Below are positions 15,272-23,560 of a DNA stretch of 64,000 nt, in pieces. The notes under the pieces are model-generated. The model was given only the letters and a program-made list of their open reading frames with translations, was not told the DNA's origin and ran no database searches. Origin of the DNA: an uncultured Eubacteriales bacterium. Lineage in GTDB: Bacteria > Bacillota > Clostridia > Oscillospirales > CAG-272. The first letter of the stretch is position 1. Each line of letters opens with the position of its first letter. The position numbers and the translations under genes were made by a program. The stretch covers positions 1 through 64,000 of the forward strand of contig URPL01000005.1 in the NCBI GenBank assembly GCA_900549725.1, read 5' to 3'.

Positions 15272-16342
15272 TCAATCGGAGCAATCCATGATCACATCGC
15301 AGTTTTCCCGCACGAACATTTCCGCATGATAGCGCTGCTCCATCGGAATCCATTCCTCAAAATACCGCTCGGCGCGCTTCCCCTGTCCGCAGCGTGCAAG
15401 AATGCGCCTGCGCTGCTCCGCGGGGTTGACATCGACAAAAATCGCCCCGTCGTAAATACGGCGATAGCGCGGATGCATGCTGTAGGACCCCTCGACGATA
15501 TTCAGCCGCTTCGGCGTAACATAGACCGTTTTGGAAAATGCATCGCGCGCACAGCTGTATTTGCGGTAGGCATAGGGCGTGCCGCGCAGAATATGCAGAG
15601 CGACCTCTTTTTTGAACCGTTCCGAATCGATATTTCCCCCGACCGTTGCAAGGCGCTGCGGCGTGCGTTTGGCGCTCGGCAGAAAGAAATAATCCATGTG
15701 AAACAGATTGCAGTCATAAAGATGCGAAAGATAGCGCCCCAGCGTTGATTTGCCGCCGCCCGCGCAGCCCTCAATCGCCACGGCTACGGGCCCCGTGCTC
15801 TGCCGCAGCAGCTTTTCACACAGGCAAATGGCGGGAAAATATTTCACGGCGCGCCGCGTGATCAGCCGATAGGCTGGTTTGTGCGCCGCGCGGAAACGCT
15901 CGCTGTGGTGCACGGCGGGATATCCTTTTTTCTCATATTCCGCCCAATACGCGGCAAAGGCGCCCGCATCCAGCGGGATTTCTCCGGTTTGCGCCATCTG
16001 CAGAACCAGCTGCGCCTTTTGGCGAAAGTGCCCGATGTTCCCGCGCTTTGCATGCGTCGCAAGAATCGTCATGCGGCAAAGCACCGCAGGGCTGACCTGC
16101 CGCAGCAGCGAATGCGTCAGATACATGCGCACCATACCGCAGCCCACCGGCTCAAACGGGTCGTCCTCCCGCTCGCAAATTTCCGGCAGCGCCGCAATTT
16201 CCTCTTTCAGAAAATGCAGCGCCTTTTCTTCATCCGCAATAAAATGGCTGCCGCCGAATTCGCTTTGATACAAAAGCTTGACATAATCCTGCGGCTCCAT
16301 ATCGGGATAGCGCTTTGCGTGAAATAAAATATACTGCTTCAT
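15272..16342 (-). CDS. Two-domain protein: uncharacterised N-terminal domain plus uridine-kinase-like P-loop domain
   Basis: Of 356 residues, about 1-180 form a helical domain of unknown function with several conserved-looking His and Trp positions (YQSEFGGSHFIADEEKAL, MVRMYLTHSLL, EKKGYPAVHHSERFR). Residues about 185-356 are a P-loop kinase of the uridine kinase/AAA type: Walker A GCAGGGKST, FHMDYFFLP, NIVEGSYSMHP and a DVNP ADP-binding region. Small-molecule phosphorylation in the cytoplasm is likely; the substrate is unknown. The ATG at 16342 has GAGGAG upstream. It is the third gene of folT-walJ-kinase, 34 bases after walJ. Confidence 0.75.
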   Translation of the reverse strand: MKQYILFHAKRYPDMEPQDYVKLLYQSEFGGSHFIADEEKALHFLKEEIAALPEICEREDDPFEPVGCGMVRMYLTHSLLRQVSPAVLCRMTILATHAKRGNIGHFRQKAQLVLQMAQTGEIPLDAGAFAAYWAEYEKKGYPAVHHSERFRAAHKPAYRLITRRAVKYFPAICLCEKLLRQSTGPVAVAIEGCAGGGKSTLGRYLSHLYDCNLFHMDYFFLPSAKRTPQRLATVGGNIDSERFKKEVALHILRGTPYAYRKYSCARDAFSKTVYVTPKRLNIVEGSYSMHPRYRRIYDGAIFVDVNPAEQRRRILARCGQGKRAERYFEEWIPMEQRYHAEMFVRENCDVIMDCSD

Positions 16343-16376
16343 ACGGCTCCTCGCTCCCTTGTCTGATCGGATTTGC

Positions 16377-17180
16377 TTATAAAAACTCTCTGTGAAACAC
16401 AACCGTTTCTTTCGGCTTTGCCGCCGCGACCTCGCAGCCCTCGGAAAAACCCGCCTCCCGCAGCGCTCCGCCGACGCATTGCAGCGCCAGCGCCGGGTAA
16501 TTATTTTCCTCGCTCAGGTGCGCCAGCAAAAATTTGCGGCAGCCCGCGGCGCCAAGCTCTGCACAAAAGGAGGCGCAGCTTTCATTGGAAAGATGCCCGC
16601 ACTCGGAGAGAATGCGCCGCTTGAGCGGATAGGGATACGGCCCGGCAAGCAGCATGTTTTCATCATGGTTTGCCTCAAGAATCGCAAAATCTGCGCCTTG
16701 CGCAGCCGCGCGCAATTGCGGAGTGACCACGCCGGTATCCGTTGCAAAGCAAAGCGTGCGGTGCTGCCCGCCCGCCGTGAGCACAATGCGGTAGCCCACG
16801 CAGCAGGCGCTGTCATGCGAAAGGGGAAACGATGTGATCTCAAACGGCCCGACGGAATATGTCTCTCCGATTGTAAACACAATGTCCCGCCCGCAAACCG
16901 CTTCTCCGAGCACCGCAGCCGTCGGCTGCGCCAAATACAGCAGCGCCGCGCTGCGCTTGCGCAGCACGGAAAGCGCGCGGACATGGTCGATATGCTCATG
17001 CGTGAGAAAAACGGCGCAAAGATCTTCGGGCGCCGTGCCGAGCTGCGTCAAAGAGGCGCAAAGAGTGCGCGCGGAAAGACCGCAGTCGATCAAAAACTGC
17101 GTCTGTCCGTATCCGATAAGATATGCATTCCCGCAGGAACCGGAGCTGATCGCTTCAATATGAAACAGGGCGGTGTTCAA
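16377..17180 (-). CDS. walJ: WalJ/YycJ-type MBL-fold metallo-hydrolase
   Basis: This 267-residue protein has the metallo-beta-lactamase motif LTHEHIDHV, a later metal His (PLSHDS), ATDTG and a C-terminal LLAHLSEENN, as in YycJ/WalJ. The family is a nuclease-like metal hydrolase linked to cell-wall and replication control in Firmicutes. It normally neighbours walRK, but here it sits between folT and a kinase. The start is a TTG at 17180 with AAGGAG six bases upstream; no better ATG exists. The length is normal (about 264). Confidence 0.88.
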   Translation of the reverse strand: MNTALFHIEAISSGSCGNAYLIGYGQTQFLIDCGLSARTLCASLTQLGTAPEDLCAVFLTHEHIDHVRALSVLRKRSAALLYLAQPTAAVLGEAVCGRDIVFTIGETYSVGPFEITSFPLSHDSACCVGYRIVLTAGGQHRTLCFATDTGVVTPQLRAAAQGADFAILEANHDENMLLAGPYPYPLKRRILSECGHLSNESCASFCAELGAAGCRKFLLAHLSEENNYPALALQCVGGALREAGFSEGCEVAAAKPKETVVFHREFL

Positions 17181-17192
17181 AGTGTCTCCTTA

Positions 17193-17852
17193 TCATTCTT
17201 TATCTGTCTTTTTTTCCGCTTTGCGGCGGGCAAACGGCAGGCAGCCTGCCTGCGCGGGCGGGCATAGCGAAAGCTTTGCCAAAAAGGGCAGCAGCCCCTG
17301 CAGCAAAAAGCAGAGCAGCAGCCATTCCACGGGGAATAATATCAGGTTTTTCGGCAGCCTTGCCGCAAGATAAACCAAAAGGCCGACGCTGCGGGCGGAG
17401 TAGGTATAGTATACCAAAATGCTGTTCAGCAGCACATTGCAAAGCAGCGTGTGCGCAAGCTTTGCCAAAAACAGGCGCCCCGCACCGAGCGGGCGGCGAT
17501 ATAAAAATGCCGACCAAAGCAGCATCTGCAGCACCCAGACAAGGCAAAACCACGGAATATACGGCCCTGTGGGGTGCAGCAAAAACGAAAGCGTATCAAT
17601 GATAAGCGCCGCCGGAATTGCAACGGCGGGCCCACCGACAAGCCCGATCAGCGCCGCCGCAAGATAGGCAAATGTAATTTTCTGCGTTGTGCCGAGCAGA
17701 GGAAGCTCAATGCTGAACGCATACAAAACGCAGCACAGCGCAATGAGCACGCCGCAGACGCATAAAACCCTGCGGTTTCGAAAGCCTCTTGCGCTCTGCC
17801 GCCACTGCTGTGCAAGGCCGCGGGCAAAGTGCCGTTTTTTTTCTTCTGACAT
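17193..17852 (-). CDS. folT: Folate ECF transporter S component
   Basis: This 219-residue membrane protein has about six hydrophobic segments and the FolT text TQKITFAYLAAALIGLVGGP followed by LLHPTGPYIPWF. It captures folates for an EcfAA'T module. A THF riboswitch directly upstream supports the substrate. Its ribosome site, AAAAGGGTG (17871-17863), is perfectly complementary to a segment at 17921-17913, which suggests translational control. First gene of a three-gene operon. Confidence 0.93.
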   Translation of the reverse strand: MSEEKKRHFARGLAQQWRQSARGFRNRRVLCVCGVLIALCCVLYAFSIELPLLGTTQKITFAYLAAALIGLVGGPAVAIPAALIIDTLSFLLHPTGPYIPWFCLVWVLQMLLWSAFLYRRPLGAGRLFLAKLAHTLLCNVLLNSILVYYTYSARSVGLLVYLAARLPKNLILFPVEWLLLCFLLQGLLPFLAKLSLCPPAQAGCLPFARRKAEKKTDKE

Positions 17853-17862
17853 GGATAGATCA

Positions 17863-17921
17863 CACCCTTTTTAAGAAATGCCGATGCGCAGGAAAACCGG
17901 TCGCCGGCACACAAAAGGGTG
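17863..17921 (-). promoter_or_regulatory. SD-sequestering stem of the THF riboswitch expression platform
   Basis: The folT ribosome site region AAAAGGGTG (minus strand 17871-17863) can pair over all nine bases with CACCCTTTT (minus strand 17921-17913). That anti-SD begins right after the 3' strand of the riboswitch closing helix. Ligand-dependent blocking of translation is inferred. Confidence 0.65.
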
Positions 17922-17927
17922 CGCAAG

Positions 17928-18020
17928 CAGCGGGATGCGAAGCGTACACCGCGGGTAAGCCCTTCGTCCCACGGGCAACTCCCCGTCCCATGGGCACTTG
18001 ACGCGCATGCTTCTACTCTG
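17928..18020 (-). ncRNA. Tetrahydrofolate (THF) riboswitch, folT leader
   Basis: On the minus strand the element reads CAGAGTAGAAGC, GCGCGTCAAGTGCC, GGGACGGGGAG, ACGAAGGGC, ACCCGCGGTG, then CGCATCCCGCTG. These match the THF riboswitch (Rfam THF class) blocks GAGUAGA, CGCGUnAAGUG, CGAAGGG, CCGCGGUG and GCAUCC, in order and spacing. It lies in front of folT, its classic target. The promoter is TTGCAT-17-TATAAT (18064-18036). Confidence 0.93.
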
Positions 18021-18035
18021 TTTGTCGGTAATACG

Positions 18036-18064
18036 ATTATACCACACCCGCGCCCGGGATGCAA
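18036..18064 (-). promoter_or_regulatory. Promoter of the folT-walJ-kinase operon
   Basis: Minus strand TTGCAT (18064-18059), 17 bp, TATAAT (18041-18036). Confidence 0.8.
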
Positions 18065-18096
18065 GCCTTGGTGCTCTCCGGACGCAAATTTTCCTC

Positions 18097-18125
18097 TTGC
18101 TTTTTGTCGATTTGTATTGTATAAT
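18097..18125 (+). promoter_or_regulatory. Promoter of the LytM-like gene
   Basis: TTGCTT (18097-18102), 17 bp, TATAAT (18120-18125). Together with the divergent folT promoter, the riboswitch and leaders, this accounts for the gap 17853-18202. Confidence 0.75.
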
Positions 18126-18202
18126 GTGGATGGTATTTGTATCTTTGCAGCATTTTGCCCCGTGGGCATTGCTTTTCTTCAGAAAAACCATAAGGAGTGC
18201 GT

Positions 18203-19822
18203 ATGAACAGCAAACTGAAATCCGCTTTGCTTGTGATCCTATTGCTGATTCCGACCTATCTTGCGATTTTTACCTATGTGCGCGCGCTGCGCCATCCGGT
18301 GGAACTGCGCTCGGTCACAAAGCTGAGTGTTACCGACCCTGCAGGGCAGGAGCATCTCTATGATAAAACAAAGGCGGCGGAAAAAGAAGAGATCCGCGCG
18401 CTGATCGCCATCAACGATGGTGCAAATGAAGTCTCCGCCGTACCGGACGCCGTGCAGCAAACGACGCCATTTGTCGCCGTGTACACCTGCTATAACAAAA
18501 CCAACACCTATACCTATTATGTCGGGGCGGACCCCTCCAACGCCTACATGACCGATACCGCGGGCAAGGCATATAAGCTCAGCGCCGAGGATGCAACGGC
18601 CTTTACCGATCTTTCCTTTGCCGCATGCCTTTATGAGGGCTCCAAAGCGCCGACGCTGACCGTCGGCTCCGAAGCGGTGACGCCGCATGAATACGATTGG
18701 CGCTATAAGCGCTTCAGCGGCACCTATACCACCGTTGCGCGCGAAACGACCGACGCCGTGCTTTCCTACCGCATCAATGCAAAGCTTGCCATGGATTTTG
18801 ATGTTGCGCCCGATCTGTTCACGGTCCGCATCACGGACGGCGATACCGAAATTTTTAATGACACTTATGAAAATATCGTCAATCTGCAAATTGACGAAAG
18901 CCGCGAGCTTTTATTCCATGTAGAGGCGCGCTGGTATGAAACGGAAGGCAAGAGCGGCCAGGGCAGCGCCGTCTATGATTTCAAGGCAACGGTCAACACG
19001 CCGCCCGTGTTCTATACAACCTATGCAAACGAGGCGGAATTCGTCCCGGGCGATTTCTTCATGATCACGGCGAAAAACATCGCCAAGGACGCCGATATTT
19101 CGTTCACTGCGGAGCCGACCATCAATTATACCCCCACCTTCTTTCCCGACGGCGAATATTACCGCGCGCTGATCCCCATCAGCTATGAGCTGGACAGCGG
19201 CACCTATACCTTCGCTCTTGAATCCGACGGCGTTTCGCAGAGCTTTACGCTGAATGTCAACACAAAATCCTTCCGCACCGTCAATCTCACGGTGGATGCC
19301 TCCATCGTCAATGCAACGCGCACGGAAAACACCCTTGCCAAGTTTGAATCCGATCTGCGCCCCATTGCAAACGATGCGCAGACCGTCAAGGAAGGGGCGC
19401 TGTTCTACGGCAAGTTCTCCGAGGGCGTTCCCTCCGGTGCGCAGCTGTATATCGGTGTCGGGCTGAACTGCGTGATCAACGGCGGCGCTTCCTTCCGCCA
19501 CCAGGGCGTTGAGTATCTTGTCTCCGAAGGAGGAAGTATCTCCGCCGTCAACGACGGTGTGGTCGTATATGTCGGGGCAACGGATTATTCCGGCAACCTT
19601 GTCGTGGTGGATCACGGCCTTGGGCTGAAGAGCTGGTATTGCCATCTTGCCGCAAGCTCCGTCTCCGTGGGCGATACGGTTACAAAGGGCACCGTGCTCG
19701 GCACGGCAGGCAGCACCGGCTTCACCTCGCAGACCTCGGCGCACATCGGGCTTTCCGTGTTTGACGTTCCCGTTTCTCCCTATCCGCTTTGGGAAAACGA
19801 GCTGGAAATGATCAAACCGTAA
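18203..19822 (+). CDS. Membrane-anchored LytM/M23-like protein with degenerate active site
   Basis: This 539-residue protein has one N-terminal membrane helix (about 8-27), two or three beta-rich extracellular segments, and a C-terminal LytM/M23-like fold (about 400-530). The M23 metal-site motifs are altered: HxGxD reads HQGVEY (Asp to Glu), the central His is kept (WYCHLA), and the final HxH reads HIG (second His lost). A non-hydrolytic role, for example activating an amidase or sensing, is more likely than endopeptidase activity. The ATG at 18203 has AAGGAG five bases upstream; the in-frame GTG at 18197 overlaps that site. Own promoter and terminator. Confidence 0.8.
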   Translation: MNSKLKSALLVILLLIPTYLAIFTYVRALRHPVELRSVTKLSVTDPAGQEHLYDKTKAAEKEEIRALIAINDGANEVSAVPDAVQQTTPFVAVYTCYNKTNTYTYYVGADPSNAYMTDTAGKAYKLSAEDATAFTDLSFAACLYEGSKAPTLTVGSEAVTPHEYDWRYKRFSGTYTTVARETTDAVLSYRINAKLAMDFDVAPDLFTVRITDGDTEIFNDTYENIVNLQIDESRELLFHVEARWYETEGKSGQGSAVYDFKATVNTPPVFYTTYANEAEFVPGDFFMITAKNIAKDADISFTAEPTINYTPTFFPDGEYYRALIPISYELDSGTYTFALESDGVSQSFTLNVNTKSFRTVNLTVDASIVNATRTENTLAKFESDLRPIANDAQTVKEGALFYGKFSEGVPSGAQLYIGVGLNCVINGGASFRHQGVEYLVSEGGSISAVNDGVVVYVGATDYSGNLVVVDHGLGLKSWYCHLAASSVSVGDTVTKGTVLGTAGSTGFTSQTSAHIGLSVFDVPVSPYPLWENELEMIKP

Positions 19823-19845
19823 TCAAATTCAAACAATGCTGCATC

Positions 19846-19879
19846 GGGCTGTTAAAACGTGTTTTTAACAGCCCTTTTT
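19846..19879 (+). terminator. Terminator of the LytM-like gene
   Basis: A perfect 12-bp stem (19846-19857 with 19863-19874) followed by TTTTT. Confidence 0.9.
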
Positions 19880-19932
19880 CTTCCCGCTTCGCGGTGGGCG
19901 GCGAAGTTTTCCGAAAGTTCATACTCTTTCCA

Positions 19933-19961
19933 TTGACCGCGTAAAAAATCCGTCGTATAAT
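19933..19961 (+). promoter_or_regulatory. Promoter of the srtB operon
   Basis: TTGACC (19933-19938), 17 bp, TATAAT (19956-19961). Confidence 0.8.
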
Positions 19962-19992
19962 GGAATTACAAGAAAAAAAGGGGGGATCGAAC

Positions 19993-20991
19993 ATGAAAAA
20001 TGCCGCGCAAAACGGCGCTGAAAAAGCATCGGATCGGTTTTTACAGTCTCTCGATACCATCAGCGCCGACGATCTTGGCCCGCTGCCCCCGAAAAACAAA
20101 GCGGCGGCGCGCCGCCGCATTTTTCTGAATGCCCTGCTTGTGTTTTTTGTCGCGGTGTTTGTGTGCTCCCTTGTTTATTGCGGGTGGCGCATCGTGCAAT
20201 ACCGCCGCTCAAAAATACTGTATGACGACCTGTTAAACCGCTTTGAAGGTGCCGAAGAGGAGCAGCCCGTGCGTATCGGCGGTGGCGCCGCGGCGCTTTC
20301 CCGCGGCAAAGCTTCTTTGGCAATCGCGGCGCTGCCCGCCTCCCGCACGGAGCGCACCGAAAACGGGCAAACGGATACAGATGCGGATTTTCTCGCCTCC
20401 GTGCAGCTGCAGCTGGCGGCGCTGCGCAAAATCAACGGCGATATCGGCGGCTGGATTCGCATGCAGGGAGACACGGCAATCAACTATCCCTTTGTCTTTT
20501 CGCATGACGACTCGCATTATCTCACCTACGCCGCAGACGGCTCCTATAATCCCGCCGGCGCGATCTTTTTGGATTGCCGCAATAAAAAGACCTTCTCCGA
20601 AAACTGCAATACCGTGCTCTACGGGCACAACATGTACAGCGGCTCTCCGATGTTTGCCAATCTGCATAAGTTCTCCTCCGATCCGAACTATTGGAAAAAC
20701 AATCACTTTGTCGAGCTGTATACAGACGAGGGCTCGCTTTTGTATGTGGTATTCGCCGCCTATTCCGATTCGCCGCAATTTGAGGAAAACTGCTATTTCG
20801 ATACCACCGTGAAGGGCGAAGAGCGCATGCAGGCATTTTTGGACCGCATTGCGCAGCGCAACATTTTAAAAACCTCCGTCACGGTAGGGCGCTATGATAA
20901 AGTGCTCACGCTTGTGACCTGTGCGGACGCGGGCGCAAACCGCTTTGTCGTGCATGCAAAACGGATCGAGGATAGAAACGATATTCACTGA
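19993..20991 (+). CDS. srtB: Class B sortase
   Basis: This 332-residue transpeptidase has one N-terminal membrane helix (about 38-60) and a C-terminal sortase B domain from about 130: a WIRMQGDTAINYPF strand, the TLEC-equivalent LVTC with the catalytic Cys, the catalytic His in LYGHNMYSG, and a late Arg (ANRFVVHAKR). Sortases attach surface proteins to peptidoglycan or build pili. No obvious NPQTN-type substrate lies beside it; the only sorting-like tail in the window is on the protein at 719-1738. The ATG at 19993 follows GGGGGGAT. It probably shares a transcript with the next two genes (20-base gap). Confidence 0.92.
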   Translation: MKNAAQNGAEKASDRFLQSLDTISADDLGPLPPKNKAAARRRIFLNALLVFFVAVFVCSLVYCGWRIVQYRRSKILYDDLLNRFEGAEEEQPVRIGGGAAALSRGKASLAIAALPASRTERTENGQTDTDADFLASVQLQLAALRKINGDIGGWIRMQGDTAINYPFVFSHDDSHYLTYAADGSYNPAGAIFLDCRNKKTFSENCNTVLYGHNMYSGSPMFANLHKFSSDPNYWKNNHFVELYTDEGSLLYVVFAAYSDSPQFEENCYFDTTVKGEERMQAFLDRIAQRNILKTSVTVGRYDKVLTLVTCADAGANRFVVHAKRIEDRNDIH

Positions 20992-21011
20992 AAGCAAAGG
21001 AGACGGCAAAA

Positions 21012-21908
21012 ATGTCCTCAGAGCACCCCTCTCTTTCCTGCCCCGTCTGCGGTGCGCCGCTGCAAAAAAGGAGCACGGCATTTTGCTGCGAAAACCGCCA
21101 CGGCTTTGATATCGCGCGGCAGGGCTATGTCAATTTACTGCAGCCCGGGCACAGCTCCGCTACGGGAGACGACCGCGAGATGGTCGCGGCGCGCACCGCT
21201 TTTTTGGAAAGCGGCACCTACGCCCCATTTTCCGATGCGGTCAATCGCCTGTGCCTTTGTGCGTTGTCCGATCTGTCTTGCCCTGCGGTGATCGCGGATG
21301 CGGGCTGCGGAGAGGGCTATTATACCGCTCGGCTTGCAAAGGCATTTGCAAATGCCGGGCATCCGGCGCGTTTTTTCGGCCTTGATCTTTCCAAATATGC
21401 CTGTGCGCACGGTGCCGCAGCCGCAAAGGCAGAGCGGCTGCCGATTCAATATGCCGTATGCTCTTTGTTTCACATGCCGCTTTTCACCGCATCGTGCGAC
21501 CTTTTGCTGAATCTCTTCGCCCCGAGCGCGCCGGAGGAATTTGCGCGCATTGTACGCCCGGGCGGATTTTTGTGCTTTGCAGCGCCCGCAGCGGACCATC
21601 TCATGGAGCTGAAAGCGCTGCTGTATGAGCAGCCGTATGAAAACAAGGAGCGTATTCCCGTCTTTCCGGGCTTTGCGCTGCGGCAGACCGAGCGCGTGCG
21701 CTTTTCCTTCTCCCTGTATGAACACCGCTTGGCGCTTTTCCGCATGACCCCGTATTACTTCCGCACTCCGCGCAGCGGGGCGCAGCGCCTGGAGGCGTTG
21801 GGGGCGCCGATGCGCGTCACGGGGGCTGTCAATGTGCTGCTGTATGAGCGGCTTGCAAAAGAAATTTCCGCAACGGAAACCGAAAGGAACGAACACTATG
21901 AAATATAA
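21012..21908 (+). CDS. 23S rRNA guanine-N1 methyltransferase, RlmA type
   Basis: This 298-residue SAM-dependent methyltransferase has an N-terminal zinc finger (CPVCGAPL, then FCCENRHGFD) typical of RlmA(I)/RlmA(II), followed by the conserved GYVNLLQPG and GDDREMVAARTAFLESGTY segments. The SAM site reads ADAGCGEGYYTARL. The family methylates N1 of G745 or G748 in 23S rRNA; the latter gives tylosin resistance in producers. Which position applies here cannot be told. It sits between srtB and a HAD gene and overlaps the HAD start by 11 bases. Confidence 0.88.
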   Translation: MSSEHPSLSCPVCGAPLQKRSTAFCCENRHGFDIARQGYVNLLQPGHSSATGDDREMVAARTAFLESGTYAPFSDAVNRLCLCALSDLSCPAVIADAGCGEGYYTARLAKAFANAGHPARFFGLDLSKYACAHGAAAAKAERLPIQYAVCSLFHMPLFTASCDLLLNLFAPSAPEEFARIVRPGGFLCFAAPAADHLMELKALLYEQPYENKERIPVFPGFALRQTERVRFSFSLYEHRLALFRMTPYYFRTPRSGAQRLEALGAPMRVTGAVNVLLYERLAKEISATETERNEHYEI

Positions 21909-22551
21909 AGGCGTCATTTTTGATATGGACGGCACCCTGCTGGATTCCATGGGCACATGGGAGAGCATCGACCGCACCTTTTTCGCAAAGCGCGGCATGG
22001 AAATGCCGCAGGATTTCGGCATTATCGCCGCCTCCATGGGAATGGAGCAGACCGCGCATTATGCCGTGGAGCACTATCTGCCGCACGAATCGCCGCAGGC
22101 TATCATTGCGGAATGGATGGAGATGAGCCTGCATGCCTATGAGCACGAATTAAAGCTCAAGGAGGGGGCGCTGCCGTTTTTAAAATATCTCAAGGAGCGC
22201 GGCGTGAAGATCGGACTTGCCACCGCCTCTCCGATGGCATGTGCCGTTGCCGCACTGCAAAACAACGGCATTCTCTCCTATTTCGATGCGCTCAGCGCCG
22301 CGGGTGAAACCAAGCGCACCAAGGGCTATCCCGATCTTTATCTGCTCACGGCCGGAAAGCTGTCCCTCAGGGTTTGCCAATGCCTTGTGGCAGAGGACCT
22401 GCTGCGCGCGGTGGAGGGGGCGGTGGAGGGCGGCTTTGATGTCGTCGCCGTGCATGACCGCGAAAGCGCCGCCCATGAAGCGGAAATTGTAAAGCTTGCA
22501 CGCGCCTATGTGTATCGTCTTGACGAGCTTTGCAAAACCGATTGGTTCTGA
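21898..22551 (+). CDS. HAD-superfamily phosphatase, beta-phosphoglucomutase-like
   Basis: This 217-residue protein has HAD motif I FDMDGTLLDS, motif II TASP, the motif III Lys (ETKRTKGYPD) and motif IV VHDRES. A helical cap follows motif I, as in subfamily IA enzymes of the phosphoglucomutase/phosphoglycolate type. The substrate is unknown. Translation starts at the ATG at 21898, with AAAGGA upstream, overlapping the end of rlmA. It is the third gene of the srtB operon and is followed by a strong branched hairpin. Confidence 0.85.
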   Translation: MKYKGVIFDMDGTLLDSMGTWESIDRTFFAKRGMEMPQDFGIIAASMGMEQTAHYAVEHYLPHESPQAIIAEWMEMSLHAYEHELKLKEGALPFLKYLKERGVKIGLATASPMACAVAALQNNGILSYFDALSAAGETKRTKGYPDLYLLTAGKLSLRVCQCLVAEDLLRAVEGAVEGGFDVVAVHDRESAAHEAEIVKLARAYVYRLDELCKTDWF

Positions 22552-22564
22552 TCCCTAAAAAGTG

Positions 22565-22590
22565 ACAAAACGCGCTTCCTTTCATAAAAT
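22565..22590 (+). promoter_or_regulatory. Possible sigma-K promoter for dpaAB
   Basis: AC (22565-22566), 16 bp, CATAAAAT (22583-22590) resembles the mother-cell consensus AC-N16-CATANNNTA. The dpaA/spoVFA operon is sigma-K-dependent in Bacillus and Clostridioides. The match is short and overlaps the hairpin element. Confidence 0.4.
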
Positions 22591-22642
22591 GACAATGAAG
22601 TCATTTGCGCTTTTGCGCAGGAAAGGAAGCGCGTATTTTTTT
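22570..22642 (+). terminator. Branched (three-way junction) terminator-like element before dpaA
   Basis: A perfect 14-bp outer stem (22570-22583 with 22621-22634) encloses two inner hairpins, AAATGAC/GTCATTT (22587-22606) and GCGC-TTTT-GCGC (22607-22618), and is followed by seven Ts. It probably ends the srtB-rlmA-HAD transcript. Confidence 0.75.
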
Positions 22643-22660
22643 ACGCTTTGGGATACAACT

Positions 22661-23560
22661 ATGGAAAAAGCAGCTCCGTCCGAGGTAAAGCTCGGCATCA
22701 TCGGAGGGGATTTGCGGGCGCTCACCGCCGCGCGCGAGCTTGCCGCCCGCGGCTTTGAAACGGCTCTGTACGGAATTGATACCTGTGCGGGCGAATGCGG
22801 AAATGTTACCAAATGCGCAGAGCTTGCCTCCGCCGTCCGCGGCGCCTCCGCCGTGATTTTGCCGCTGCCCGCCATGGCAGACGATGAGCGCATTCGCTGC
22901 CCTTTGACGAAAAAAACCATCCTTTTGCAGCAGGTGCTTGCGCAAATGCAGCCGCATCAGCTGCTGCTTGGCGGCAGGGTGAGCCCGGCGCTGCGGCGGC
23001 AGGCGCAGGCAAGCTCCGTTCGCCTGTTTGATTATTACGAACGCGAGGAACTGAAAATTGCAAACGCCGTACCCACGGCAGAGGGTGCGCTCTCCGTTGC
23101 AATGAGTGAGGTGCCGCACACCATAAACGGGGCGCGCTGCCTCGTCATCGGCTACGGCAGGCTCGGTCGGGTGCTCACGCGGCTGCTCGCAGCGCTCGGC
23201 GCAAAGGTCTGCGTCAGCGCCCGACGCGACGAGGACCTTGCCTGGATCCGCACGATAGGCTGCGAGGGCGTGCATACGGAGGATCTTGACGCCGTGTTAC
23301 ATCGTTTTGATCTGATTTTCAACACCGTCCCCGCGCCCGTGCTCGATGCGCATGCCCTGCGGCAGATCCGCCCCGGCGTCCCCGTAATCGAGCTTGCCTC
23401 CGCCCCCGGCGGCATTGATCTGGAAAGTGCCAAGGCTCTCGGTACCAAAACCGTTTTTGCGCTGTCCCTGCCCGGCAAATGTGCCCCCGTGACGGCAGGG
23501 CGTATCATCGAAGAAAGCATTCTGCATATTCTCGCCGCCGAGGGGGTGGTGCAGCCGTGA
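22661..23560 (+). CDS. dpaA: Dipicolinate synthase subunit A
   Basis: This 299-residue SpoVFA homologue has an N-terminal nucleotide-binding region (LGIIGGDLRALTAARELA), a second Rossmann motif CLVIGYGRLGRVLTRLLAALG and a conserved end (LPGKCAPVTAGRIIEESILHIL). With DpaB it oxidises dihydrodipicolinate to dipicolinic acid in the mother cell, for spore-core dehydration. The length matches SpoVFA (297). The start is the ATG at 22661; the ribosome site (TTTGGGA) is weak and no better in-frame start exists. It overlaps dpaB as GTGA. Confidence 0.95.
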   Translation: MEKAAPSEVKLGIIGGDLRALTAARELAARGFETALYGIDTCAGECGNVTKCAELASAVRGASAVILPLPAMADDERIRCPLTKKTILLQQVLAQMQPHQLLLGGRVSPALRRQAQASSVRLFDYYEREELKIANAVPTAEGALSVAMSEVPHTINGARCLVIGYGRLGRVLTRLLAALGAKVCVSARRDEDLAWIRTIGCEGVHTEDLDAVLHRFDLIFNTVPAPVLDAHALRQIRPGVPVIELASAPGGIDLESAKALGTKTVFALSLPGKCAPVTAGRIIEESILHILAAEGVVQP

